A stretch of 25,751 bases of DNA from Desulfovibrio oxyclinae DSM 11498 (GCF_000375485.1 NZ_AQXE01000002.1:134309-160059); one strand, 5' to 3'; shown: positions 16,824 through 23,960, counted from the first letter of the stretch. Notes: generated by a model not told the origin, from the sequence alone. Translations and numbers: made by a program.

Positions 16824-16906
16824 CAAGCTGTTTTCTGCATCCGCTGCTGTTGGCCGCACTCTCGGCGGCCTGAATGCAGGGACACCATGATATGAACGCG
16901 TTGGAG

Positions 16907-18019
16907 TTACTGCAACTTGTCAGAGACGTCATTGATGTCCTGTTTGCGTTTGGCGTCCAGCGGGACAGAGCGGGGAGCGCCCTTGTCGAAATCGATGGTC
17001 TTCATGTCCAGCTTCCGCAAGCGGCGGTTGTACATGGTATGGTAGTACAAGACCATGTTTTTACTGTCTGTTGCCACCGTCCACTGGGTGGCGCCGGGCA
17101 TGGCGACCTCGCCATCGGGAACAGAGCCTTCAGCCTGCTCCGAACCGAGGTTGAAATTGTCCAGAATCCTGAAGAGCTCCTGCGCGGTATCAAGGCCGCC
17201 GCTGGTTTTTCGCGAAGTCTTGGAGAAGACCACGGCGCGCACAAAGCGTGAGGGGGCGGTAAAATCCCCGGGAAGGCCGAGGAATCCCGATCCGGCAGCC
17301 AGAGGCGTTATCTTGAGATCGCCCCATTGCTTCGTGGGAAAAGGCTGCTTGGAAAGAAAGCCGTAATTTCGCAGATTGGTGAGGTGCCAGTCGAAGGTGG
17401 GGTTGTTGGTGATCACCCCGACCGGGTTGTCGTAGAAGACGGGACTTCCGCCCAGAAATTCGATCACGATGTTTTTGCCGTCCGGGTCGCTGACCATGAG
17501 GTGCATGGGGACGGGTTTGCCGAAGTCCTTGTCCTCGACAGGTTCGACCTTCACTTCGTCAAAAGCCTTGCGGACATCGTCCAGGGTGGCGCATTCAGAC
17601 AGGATGTAGTGAATGACATCGTCAGGCGAGAGCGATTTTCCGGCATCTTTGGGATCGTACTTTCCATAGTCGGCAAAGCCCGAGTGGTAGAACATGCCGG
17701 CGGAAAGCCCCTTTTCGTTCATGCCGTCGCACACGGCCCTGCCCAAAACCTCGACTCCGGCGAATCCGTAGTCTCCCTCCCAGCTGAACCCCTTTTTCCC
17801 ATCCGGAGTTTTGGAAACGAACCGTGTCCCGCTCGGAACCACGGCCAGTTCGGAATGCATGTCGAATTCCCCCCATTCCATGGTGCGTCCCCGTACCACG
17901 GTGCCATCGTCTCCAATGAGTTGCAGGCCCGTGCAGGCAAGGGCCGACATGTTGAAGGCGGTCAGCAGGGTTACCGTGGTCAGGATGAAGCATAAGCTTT
18001 TTTGGGTTCCTCGAAGCAT
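16907..18019 (-). CDS. Periplasmic choloylglycine hydrolase / penicillin V acylase-like Ntn hydrolase
   Basis: 370 residues. The signal peptide ends at SALA, immediately before C29, the first residue of the mature enzyme: CTGLQLIGDDGTVVRGRTMEW. Known for this family (CBAH/PVA, Ntn hydrolases): the N-terminal Cys is the nucleophile, here freed by signal-peptide cleavage, and R45 (GRTMEW), the Asn in ITNNPTFDW and the Arg in APSRFVRA complete the site. Possible substrates are conjugated bile salts, penicillin V or N-acyl homoserine lactones; Gram-negative, exported members often act on the last. The sequence does not decide among them. GGAGGG precedes the ATG. It is monocistronic, with no transporter nearby. 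Confidence 0.88.
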   Translation of the reverse strand: MLRGTQKSLCFILTTVTLLTAFNMSALACTGLQLIGDDGTVVRGRTMEWGEFDMHSELAVVPSGTRFVSKTPDGKKGFSWEGDYGFAGVEVLGRAVCDGMNEKGLSAGMFYHSGFADYGKYDPKDAGKSLSPDDVIHYILSECATLDDVRKAFDEVKVEPVEDKDFGKPVPMHLMVSDPDGKNIVIEFLGGSPVFYDNPVGVITNNPTFDWHLTNLRNYGFLSKQPFPTKQWGDLKITPLAAGSGFLGLPGDFTAPSRFVRAVVFSKTSRKTSGGLDTAQELFRILDNFNLGSEQAEGSVPDGEVAMPGATQWTVATDSKNMVLYYHTMYNRRLRKLDMKTIDFDKGAPRSVPLDAKRKQDINDVSDKLQ

Positions 18020-18490
18020 CGTCCCTCCGGCATGGTTTTATGTATTCTTTATTACCAACATGATACTTGATGACATCAGTGGCGGACAAGGTCAAACCGG
18101 CGGGCAGGTCGATGCGAATGCCATTCGCCAAAATACGAAGTGGATCGCAGCCCTTCAGGAACGAGGTGAAGAGCGTGCTCTCAGGGCCGCAGTGACAGAA
18201 GAGGAATCATCTTCTTTATCAGCAGGTGTCGCAGGCCGTCGGCCGTCGCCCGGAAATCATGGGGTGGATAGGGCTGATAAAGAAGTACATCGTAAGGAGG
18301 CAGATGGATTTCCCGAAGATGAATCCATCGAGATGCGGAGACGGCTATTCGTTGGAATGGGATGTCAGCCGGGTAACACAGTTCATCTTTGGCATGTTCA
18401 GGTCTCATGGGGCATTCAGGGACTTGCCCTTGCAGCCGGAAAAATGCATGCACTCAGGGCCTGAGGGAGTTCCATGCAAAAGGAGATACA
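18020..18490. other. 471-base intergenic region, no convincing gene
   Basis: Overlapping frames exist: plus 18060-18464, a second plus frame from 18226 and a minus frame 18453-18181. None has a ribosome site, a recognisable domain or the codon bias of the neighbours, and the best stretches switch frame near 18180-18230. It may be a decayed gene. It must contain the promoter of the 18491 gene, but I see no clean -35/-10 pair. AAAAGGAG at 18478-18485 is the ribosome site of 18491. Confidence 0.4.
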
Positions 18491-18799
18491 ATGGATTTTT
18501 CCACCATAGCAAAGTTGCGCAAATATCTATCCATCAAGCACAGCCTGCCGGGACGTATCCGGATCAAGTTCTCACTCGGCATCATGAAGGACAAGGAGGC
18601 ACTTGCCTTGGCACAGTCGCCACCGGAAATGCCCGATGCTGTGACGGAGACCAACTTGAACCTCTTCTCGCGAACTCTGCTTATCGAATATGATGCCGAG
18701 CAGGTTCCACCTCATTTGCTCGAAGAGCTCATCACCACTGACGATGATGACCGGGCGGCGGCCATAGTCAAAGAGTTGCACGAGATCCTTTTCGGGTAA
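18491..18799 (+). CDS. Cys-less HMA-like protein with LPGRIRIKF motif, ferrosome cluster
   Basis: 102 residues from ATG 18491, with AGGAG six bases upstream. After a short helix, residues 17-26 read HSLPGRIRIK. This resembles the N-terminus of the P1B-6 ATPase downstream (RSIPGRIRFE, where R5, R10 and R12 form the R3 motif), with His in place of the first Arg. The rest fits a beta-alpha-beta-beta-alpha-beta HMA fold (TNLNLFSRTLLIEYDAEQ, then LLEELIT) but lacks the metal-binding CxxC. No membrane segment is seen. Known: GRxR-bearing proteins accompany the ferrosome ATPase FezB. A role in iron-granule assembly is inferred; the exact counterpart among named Fez proteins is not settled. Confidence 0.75.
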   Translation: MDFSTIAKLRKYLSIKHSLPGRIRIKFSLGIMKDKEALALAQSPPEMPDAVTETNLNLFSRTLLIEYDAEQVPPHLLEELITTDDDDRAAAIVKELHEILFG

Positions 18800-18862
18800 G
18801 CACCACCCTTTGAGGTGCTTCGTAGATAGCCGGACGTAGGAGGGCGAAAGTATTCTTTTGAG

Positions 18863-18891
18863 TTGACGCTGAGAATCGTTTTCAATAAATT
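18863..18891 (+). promoter_or_regulatory. Sigma70-type promoter with a Fur box in the spacer
   Basis: TTGACG (18863-18868), a 17-base spacer and TAAATT (18886-18891). Within the spacer, TGAGAATCGTTTTCA (18870-18884) matches the Fur 7-1-7 palindrome TGATAAT-N-ATTATCA at 12 of 14 positions apart from the centre (G for T, G for A, T for A are off by at most three). Fur bound there would exclude RNA polymerase when iron is plentiful. It drives the genes from 18987 or 19298 onward. Confidence 0.65.
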
Positions 18892-18986
18892 GAGGCCCGA
18901 CATGCCGCGCCGCTGGTTGTCAACGGTGCTCCAGCAGCCTGGCCTTATTGAAATGCAAGGTGAAAATTGTTCTCGGGGGTTCTTCC

Positions 18987-19226
18987 ATGAAGAATGGTGC
19001 CAAATCGAACGGATTGCGTTCCAGCCAACATCGGTCGTCCTTTGACGCAGGCCGTAACAGGGCCACTCTCCAGACCGGTGGCGTTCTGTTGTCCCTGGCG
19101 GGTGTCCTGGCCTGCAATTATCTTGGGTTGGGTTTGGGCAGAGCCGTTTGTCATGGCCTTTTGGTAGCCTCTCTTGGAGCGCCCATGAGACGTGCCGCTC
19201 CTGAGCGTGTTCGTGGGGGAGTATAA
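18987..19226 (+). CDS. Possible small membrane protein in the ferrosome cluster
   Basis: 79 residues. The first 29 are basic and polar; then comes a glycine-rich hydrophobic stretch (TGGVLLSLAGVLACNYLGLG, ~30-49) and a short basic C-terminus. CGGGGG lies eight bases before ATG 18987, a weak ribosome site. It starts ~90 bases downstream of the Fur-box promoter and otherwise fills a 500-base gap in the cluster. The same region carries a 47-codon frame in another phase. There is no family I recognise; the glycine-zipper look agrees with the neighbouring small proteins. It may be spurious. Confidence 0.4.
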   Translation: MKNGAKSNGLRSSQHRSSFDAGRNRATLQTGGVLLSLAGVLACNYLGLGLGRAVCHGLLVASLGAPMRRAAPERVRGGV

Positions 19227-19297
19227 TAATTCTTATGAGTTTTGAGGTTTGCTATCCAGTATCGTGCTATTCCCTGCTACAATAAGGAGAGTGTGGA

Positions 19298-19489
19298 ATG
19301 AATGAGTTTACGGAGAAGTTGTTGCTGGTTGCCGCGGGCGCTGCCGTTGGAGCGGTGGGGTATATGGCAATCAAGCACCCTGATGAGTTGAAGGAACTCA
19401 TGGGGGATGCAGCAGAGTTGGGGCAGAAGTTTTTCGACAGGACAGTCAATGAAATGGCTGAACAGATGAGCCAGCCGGAAGATGCATAG
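19298..19489 (+). CDS. Small glycine-zipper membrane protein, ferrosome cluster
   Basis: 63 residues with AAGGAG eight bases before the ATG. Residues 7-25 are one membrane helix with small residues spaced as in a glycine zipper (LLLVAAGAAVGAVGYMAI). This is followed by an amphipathic acidic helix (HPDELKELMGDAAELGQKFF). It is eleven bases from the next gene, so the two are surely co-transcribed. Function unknown. The N-terminal helix has the same style as those of the proteins at 19501 and 22357, suggesting they meet in one membrane assembly (inference). Confidence 0.75.
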   Translation: MNEFTEKLLLVAAGAAVGAVGYMAIKHPDELKELMGDAAELGQKFFDRTVNEMAEQMSQPEDA

Positions 19490-19500
19490 GAGCAGGATGT

Positions 19501-20031
19501 ATGGCTGTGAACAGGTTTGCATATCTCATAGCAGGCGCAGTGCTTGGCGCGGCAGGTACTGCTCTGATCAAGGAAGGCAAGGGAGATAACCTCTTGCAGA
19601 ATCTTGTTCAGGGTGGGCATGGATTGACCGAAAAGCTGCTCTGTACTGTGGAGACCGTTAAGGAAGACGTGGAAGATTATTTGGCGGAAGCCAAGTATAT
19701 GCATGAAGAAAAAGCGGCTGCGGCTGCCGCTGCCGCAACCGGTGCTGCAAAGGAAGAAAAGGAACCGGCTGCGGAAAACAGTGAACCCGATAAGAAGCAG
19801 GCGGCAAAAAAGGCTACGACGAAGAAAACTGCGACAAAAAAGAAGACTTCTCAAAAAAAAGCGGCCGAGGAAGCCACTGAGAAAGAGGCTCCTGCAAAGA
19901 AAGCCGCAGCCACCAAAAAAACCGCGGCTACCAAGAAGAGTACGGCCACCAAAAAGTCGGCAACCAAGCCGTCCGCAAAAAAGACTGCAGCAACGACCGG
20001 CACAAAAAAGAAGTCCACTTCTTCCGAGTAA
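19501..20031 (+). CDS. Membrane-anchored protein with long Lys/Ala/Thr-rich tail (histone H1-like)
   Basis: 176 residues, AGGAG eight bases upstream. Residues 5-22 form a glycine-zipper membrane helix (RFAYLIAGAVLGAAGTALIK). ~25-70 is a helical linker, with an alanine run at ~75-85. From ~100 to the end there are about a dozen irregular repeats of the type A-A-x-K-K and A-T-K-K, giving a strongly basic, disordered tail like those of histone H1, AlgP or PhaF. Such tails bind polyanions (DNA, polyphosphate). In an organelle storing iron with phosphate, a basic tail on a membrane anchor could hold phosphate, granules or the nucleoid; this is inference. The A/K-rich coding is not a frame artefact: the frame is in register with good ribosome sites on both neighbours. 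Confidence 0.8.
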   Translation: MAVNRFAYLIAGAVLGAAGTALIKEGKGDNLLQNLVQGGHGLTEKLLCTVETVKEDVEDYLAEAKYMHEEKAAAAAAAATGAAKEEKEPAAENSEPDKKQAAKKATTKKTATKKKTSQKKAAEEATEKEAPAKKAAATKKTAATKKSTATKKSATKPSAKKTAATTGTKKKSTSSE

Positions 20032-20094
20032 GTACTCTGGCGGACGACGGGTTGAAGAGGCAGCGTTTCACGAGCATAAAGTCAGGTTGGGTTC

Positions 20095-22233
20095 ATGAGA
20101 ATTGTTCGAAGCATACCGGGTAGAATTCGATTCGAAGCTGAGTCCGAGCAGGCCGTTCTGTACGTGCAGGAACGGATCGACGCCGCCTTGGGTGATGACG
20201 TCGGCGATATCGAATTCAGCTACAGCGAGCGCTCCGGAAGAGCTCTCCTGCGCTTTCCCCCCGACCCGAAGCTGACGGAGCAAATGGAAGAAGTGATGGT
20301 CGATACCGTGACCAAACCGTCGCTTTCTGAACTGCCGGATTGCCGTGGTGCCGATCTTGGTGATGAAATGGCCTGTACGTTGCCAGCGCCGGCGTACGGA
20401 GTTTATGAACCGGCCGAGTTGCAGAATCCGTTCTGGACCGTTGCGAAGAAGGTCATCAATTTTTATACGACCCGGCTCTTCATGCCCATGTGGTTGCGCC
20501 CGTACTGGACGGCTTTCAGCGTGGCTCCGCTGCTCTATGAGGGGCTTCGCAATCTGTTTCACCGCAAGGTCAATGTGGCAGTCCTTGATGCCGCTGCCAT
20601 AGGCGCGGCTTTGAGTATGCGCGATTTCAATACCGCAGGCACCATCCATCTCCTGCTGGATATCAGTGAGACTCTTGAGGACTGGACGCGAGAGAAATCC
20701 AGAAATGACCTCGCCTCGTTGTTTGCCGGCGATGGCAAGCCGGCGTGGGTGTTGCGCAGGGGAGAAGAAGTGCAGATACCTCTGGATGAGCTTGTTGCCG
20801 GAGACCTGGTCGTGGTCCGGTCCGGTGCCCGCATTCCAGTGGACGGCGTGGTGGCGGATGGCACGGCCATGGTCAATCAATCTTCCATGACCGGAGAACC
20901 GCTTTCCGTGAAGCGCGGGGTCGGCAAGGAGGTCTTTGCCGGTACTGTTGTCGAGGAGGGCAAAATCGTCATCCTTTCCGAAGAAGTGGGTGATGAGACG
21001 CGTTTTGCCAAGATAGCCCACGTCATTGCCGACTCCGAAAACATGAAAGCGGAGATTCATGGTCAGGCAATCCAGCTTGCTGACAGGATAGTTCCGTTCT
21101 CCTTCATCCTGTTCGGAGTCATCTTTGCCATAACGCGCAACTGGAGGCAGGCCGCGGCAGTGCTGATGGCGGATTATTCTTGCGCCATCAAGCTTTCCAC
21201 CCCGTTGGCGGTTCGTTCCGCCCTGCTTGAGTCCGCTCATTGCGGTGCGCTTGTCAAAGGGGGCAAGTATATTGAGCAGCTTTCCAAGGTAAACGCGGTC
21301 GTTCTGGATAAGACCGGGACCCTGACCCGCGCTACCCCTGAAGTCATCGACGTTTGCCCGACCAACGGATATTCTCGCGAATTTGTCCTGCGAAACGCGG
21401 CCTGTATGGAAGAACATTTTCCGCACCCTGTGGCGGATGCGGTCGTCCGAAAGGCTGATGAGGAAGGGCTGGAGCACGAGGAACGACACGCCGAGGTGGA
21501 ATACATTCTTGCTCATGGCATTTCCACCACGCTTAACGGCAAGCGCATGATTCTGGGTAGCCGTCATTTCATTCATGAAGACGAAGGCGTGGATCTGGAG
21601 TCTGCCAGAGAGCAGATCCGGCGATGCACCGAGAACGGGTTGGCCGCGCTGTACATGGCCGTTGACAATGAATTGGCGGGGGTCATTGCTCTGGAAGATC
21701 CTCTCAGGGACTCCGCGTATCGTTTCATCAGGCGTCTGGAGAACATGGGAATGCGACGCATCATCATGCTGACAGGCGATGGGGAGACAACGGCCAGAGC
21801 GGTCGCTGAAGAACTTGATATCAAGGAATTTTACGCTCAGGTCCTGCCCGGCGACAAAACCGAGCTGGTGGATACCTTGCGTGAGCAGGGGTATACCGTT
21901 GCCATGGTCGGGGACGGCATAAATGATTCAGCGGCCCTCAGTCATGCGCACGTTGGCGTTTCCATGAAGCATGGTGCGGATATCGCTCAGGAAGCGTGCG
22001 ATGTCATGCTGACCAGCGAACGTCTCGATTCGCTTATGGACTCCATGTCCATATCAAAACTGACCATGCGACGTGTCAGGCGCAACTACAAGTTCATTGT
22101 TGTCAGCAATACCTTGTTTATCGGGCTGGGTGTGTTCGGCCTGATAAGCCCGGCTTTGCTGGCACTGCTGCACAACTCCGGTACAGTGTTGACTTGCGCC
22201 TACAGCATGCGCCCCATGCTACCGAAGCAATAG
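20095..22233 (+). CDS. fezB: P1B-6-type metal-transporting ATPase, FezB-like (ferrosome)
   Basis: 712 residues. The N-terminus reads VRSIPGRIRFE: R5, R10 and R12 form the R3 motif (R-x3-G-R-x-R) of ferrosome ATPases, followed by an HMA-like fold without CxxC (~1-65). Core ATPase: TGEP (266-269, dephosphorylation), SCAIKLSTP (S362-C363, in place of the CPC/CPx membrane metal site), DKTGTLT with phosphorylated D405, HP at 444-445, and GDGIND at 606-611. The last membrane helix carries NSGTVLTCAYSMRPM. P1B-6 pumps with SCA are linked to iron. Known: FezB is needed to form ferrosomes, membrane-bounded iron-phosphate granules, in Desulfovibrio magneticus and others. Expected role: moving Fe(II) into the organelle lumen. 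The ribosome site before ATG 20095 is weak. Confidence 0.9.
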   Translation: MRIVRSIPGRIRFEAESEQAVLYVQERIDAALGDDVGDIEFSYSERSGRALLRFPPDPKLTEQMEEVMVDTVTKPSLSELPDCRGADLGDEMACTLPAPAYGVYEPAELQNPFWTVAKKVINFYTTRLFMPMWLRPYWTAFSVAPLLYEGLRNLFHRKVNVAVLDAAAIGAALSMRDFNTAGTIHLLLDISETLEDWTREKSRNDLASLFAGDGKPAWVLRRGEEVQIPLDELVAGDLVVVRSGARIPVDGVVADGTAMVNQSSMTGEPLSVKRGVGKEVFAGTVVEEGKIVILSEEVGDETRFAKIAHVIADSENMKAEIHGQAIQLADRIVPFSFILFGVIFAITRNWRQAAAVLMADYSCAIKLSTPLAVRSALLESAHCGALVKGGKYIEQLSKVNAVVLDKTGTLTRATPEVIDVCPTNGYSREFVLRNAACMEEHFPHPVADAVVRKADEEGLEHEERHAEVEYILAHGISTTLNGKRMILGSRHFIHEDEGVDLESAREQIRRCTENGLAALYMAVDNELAGVIALEDPLRDSAYRFIRRLENMGMRRIIMLTGDGETTARAVAEELDIKEFYAQVLPGDKTELVDTLREQGYTVAMVGDGINDSAALSHAHVGVSMKHGADIAQEACDVMLTSERLDSLMDSMSISKLTMRRVRRNYKFIVVSNTLFIGLGVFGLISPALLALLHNSGTVLTCAYSMRPMLPKQ

Positions 22234-22257
22234 AAGCGGATGTATAATGGTTTTTTT

Positions 22258-22296
22258 CAATCGGCACATTCTATCAAGAATGTGCCGATTGCTTTT
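22258..22296 (+). terminator. Strong Rho-independent terminator after fezB
   Basis: A perfect 15-base stem (CAATCGGCACATTCT with its complement) around ATCA, followed by CTTTT. It lies 24 bases after the ATPase stop, so the next gene may be transcribed separately or by read-through. Confidence 0.85.
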
Positions 22297-22356
22297 GCAA
22301 ACCACACCGTAATCGTCTGAAATATAGGTAACCAAAACAAAGAGTAAGGTGATCAG

Positions 22357-22779
22357 ATGAAGAAAATGCTTCCCAAGAAACCATGGGCTGCCGCTGGCCT
22401 CGGGGCACTCGTCGGAGCCGGTATCGCCGGTTACAAGATGTGGAATCAGTACAAGGAAGGTGAGGTTTCGCAACAGGAGGCCGTGAGCAAGGTCGTCAAA
22501 CAGTCTCTCTTGTTCGGGGGCGTCGCGGCGTTAAGCACCTTTGCCGGTGGCGGCGGAGGGGGCGGTGCAGGTATCGCGGCCATGTCTGTGCTGGGGATGA
22601 GCGGCGGCGGTGGAAAAGGGCAGCAAAACCTGTTTTCCGAGCTTGTGATGGAAGCATTGAACGGAGAGCAGGAAGGCAAAAGGCATGGCCGCAGAGGCCG
22701 TGGAGAGGGACAGCCCCGCAAGATTGGAGAAAACGCTGAAGCGGTTCTGGAAGGGACAACTGCGGACGAAGGGGCCTGA
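22357..22779 (+). CDS. Glycine-rich hydrophobic protein, ferrosome cluster
   Basis: 140 residues; AAGGTG before the ATG. Two hydrophobic, glycine-rich segments: ~11-26 (AAAGLGALVGAGIAGYKMW) and ~50-85, which includes a seven-glycine run and SLLFGGVAALSTFAG. The C-terminal ~50 residues are soluble, charged and Arg/Gly-rich (KRHGRRGRGEGQPRK). The Leu-Gly and poly-Gly membrane style recalls organelle proteins such as Mms6/MamD of magnetosomes, but I see no homology that would prove a link. It stands between the ATPase and the convergent HMA-like gene, so membership in the ferrosome cluster is likely. Function unknown. Confidence 0.72.
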   Translation: MKKMLPKKPWAAAGLGALVGAGIAGYKMWNQYKEGEVSQQEAVSKVVKQSLLFGGVAALSTFAGGGGGGGAGIAAMSVLGMSGGGGKGQQNLFSELVMEALNGEQEGKRHGRRGRGEGQPRKIGENAEAVLEGTTADEGA

Positions 22780-22923
22780 GCCCAGTACCAGAATACACCA
22801 TCTCGACAGAGTAATGGGGTAAGCGCAATATATACCCTTGCCCCCAAACTCCAACCGTGTGACTGCGTTCGCTGAATGTCCGGTGTAGACCGGCACATCG
22901 TTTTCCGCCTCGGCGGTGCTGGG

Positions 22924-23355
22924 CTATTTCATCAGCGTCTTTTTATTCTGGTACAGATGAAGAGCCAAAAAGTGGACAAAAGCCACCCCGGCCACAACAT
23001 GCCATTTTTCAGAGAAGTAGACGATTCCGAGAGCGGCGGCTATTGAGGCCAGCATGCCTCGTTTGACAAGGCGCCGACCTTTCCTGCCCGCAAGTGCCTT
23101 TTGCACATCATTCATCCCGCTCTTTACTTTGGCCAGATCAATGCCAAGCGCATCGGCAATGGTCTTCAGGATTTTCTCGGTGGAGATCTTTGTCTTATCA
23201 AACAGAATAAGGATGCTCCCGATCCGCTTGTTGACCTGAACCTGAACAACTCCCTTGGCTTCAAGCAGGGCGTCCCGTAGGGTATATCCGAATTCGGCAA
23301 CCTTGAGAGCCTCGTTTCTGAATCGAATCCTGCCTTGCGTGGCTGCGGCGTGCAT
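22924..23355 (-). CDS. HMA-like domain plus membrane hairpin protein with GRIRFR motif, ferrosome cluster
   Basis: 143 residues from ATG 23355 (AGGAG nine bases upstream; the open frame goes nine codons further without a site). Residues 6-13 read TQGRIRFR, sharing GRIR with the ATPase N-terminus. Up to ~80 there is a Cys-less HMA-like fold (AKGVVQVQVNKRIGSILILF, then TEKILKTIADAL). A basic stretch AGRKGRRLVKRG precedes two hydrophobic segments (~100-137). The layout is a free-standing copy of the ATPase's N-terminal domain with its own membrane anchor, as reported for accessory Fez proteins; I do not assign a letter. It is convergent with the 22357 gene and has its own upstream region with Fur-like boxes. 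Confidence 0.78.
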   Translation of the reverse strand: MHAAATQGRIRFRNEALKVAEFGYTLRDALLEAKGVVQVQVNKRIGSILILFDKTKISTEKILKTIADALGIDLAKVKSGMNDVQKALAGRKGRRLVKRGMLASIAAALGIVYFSEKWHVVAGVAFVHFLALHLYQNKKTLMK

Positions 23356-23391
23356 GTATTTTACTCCTTCGCTTGATGACAAAGTTTTACG

Positions 23392-23447
23392 ACTATAATA
23401 GTTGCACGATTTTAAAGGCGACTGTCAACACCCGGGAATTATTATCA
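23392..23447 (-). promoter_or_regulatory. Upstream region of the HMA-like gene with a Fur-like box
   Basis: On the minus strand TGATAATAATTCCCG (23447-23433) fits the Fur consensus at 11 of 14 positions, TTGACA follows at 23428-23423, and the palindrome ACTATAATAGT (23392-23402) holds TATTAT. The TTGACA-TATTAT spacing of 22 is too long for a normal promoter, so the exact promoter is uncertain. A second, weaker Fur-like match covers 23481-23495. Confidence 0.4.
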
Positions 23448-23838
23448 ACGGATTCATCCCGGCGGATGACGTAACATGCGGGAATATCATAATCAGATTG
23501 CCATCAAATCAGCGTTCGAACTGTCATCTCATTGAAGGAGCAGATTTGCGATAGTTAATTCATATATCCTCAATCCAAAATAACACCCATTGGCTGATTA
23601 TAGACCGCCAGCTGTATGACATCACGCGCATCAGCAAGACAAGCCCCTAAGTTGACGGGTGGATCTGCTGTTTTTCAGGACACTGATGGCGATTCACGTC
23701 TAGGGCAAGGAGGATAGATTGGTCTGTGAGCAATGCTTCGCCGTCATTGACAGCATGATTCTCATAGCGGCAGGCTTTCCGGTGGCACGTGTGCACAGCC
23801 GCGTGAATCAGCAGTAAACGACGAGATACCAGAACACG
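23448..23838. other. Intergenic stretch between the ferrosome cluster and the tRNA pair
   Basis: About 390 bases with no recognisable gene. One 32-codon frame (23719-23817, TTG start) has a perfect AAGGAGG ribosome site five bases before it, reading VCEQCFAVIDSMILIAAGF; it may be a chance peptide. The minus-strand frame here reads out of the tRNA genes and shows no known domain. Confidence 0.4.
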
Positions 23839-23869
23839 AAAAAAGCCTTTCGCTTTCGCGAAAGGCTTT
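23839..23869 (-). terminator. Terminator of the tRNA pair
   Basis: AAGCCTTTCGC and GCGAAAGGCTT pair around TTTC. Read on the minus strand a run of six T follows. It lies eight bases after the tRNA-Glu CCA end. Confidence 0.85.
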
Positions 23870-23876
23870 GATTTCT

Positions 23877-23954
23877 TGGCGTCCCCAAGGGGATTTGAAC
23901 CCCTGTTATCGGCGTGAAAGGCCGACGTCCTGGACCGGGCTAGACGATGGGGAC
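23877..23954 (-). tRNA. tRNA-Glu (UUC)
   Basis: 78 bases including an encoded CCA (23879-23877). Acceptor GTCCCCA / TGGGGAC with discriminator G; D arm GTCTA...GGAC; anticodon stem TCGGC/GCCGA with loop CTTTCAC giving UUC; T arm AGGGG-TTCAAAT-CCCCT. It follows tRNA-Gln by six bases on the same strand. Confidence 0.95.
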
Positions 23955-23960
23955 GTTTTA

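Noticed and set aside
18798..18820. AAGCACC/GGTGCTT hairpin after the 18491 gene as a terminator
   Set aside because: No T-run; at most a weak transcript-end or stabilising structure.
19703..20098. A Lys/Arg-rich 131-codon frame
   Set aside because: Frame-shifted shadow of the Lys/Ala/Thr repeats of the 19501 gene.
20068..21576. A 502-codon minus-strand open frame
   Set aside because: Antisense to the P1B-6 ATPase, which carries all P-type motifs on the plus strand.
18491..23355. Magnetosome (mam) gene cluster
   Set aside because: No mamA, B, E, K, M, O, P or Q-like protein is seen; only the glycine-rich helices resemble magnetosome proteins, while the ATPase with R3 motif points to ferrosomes.
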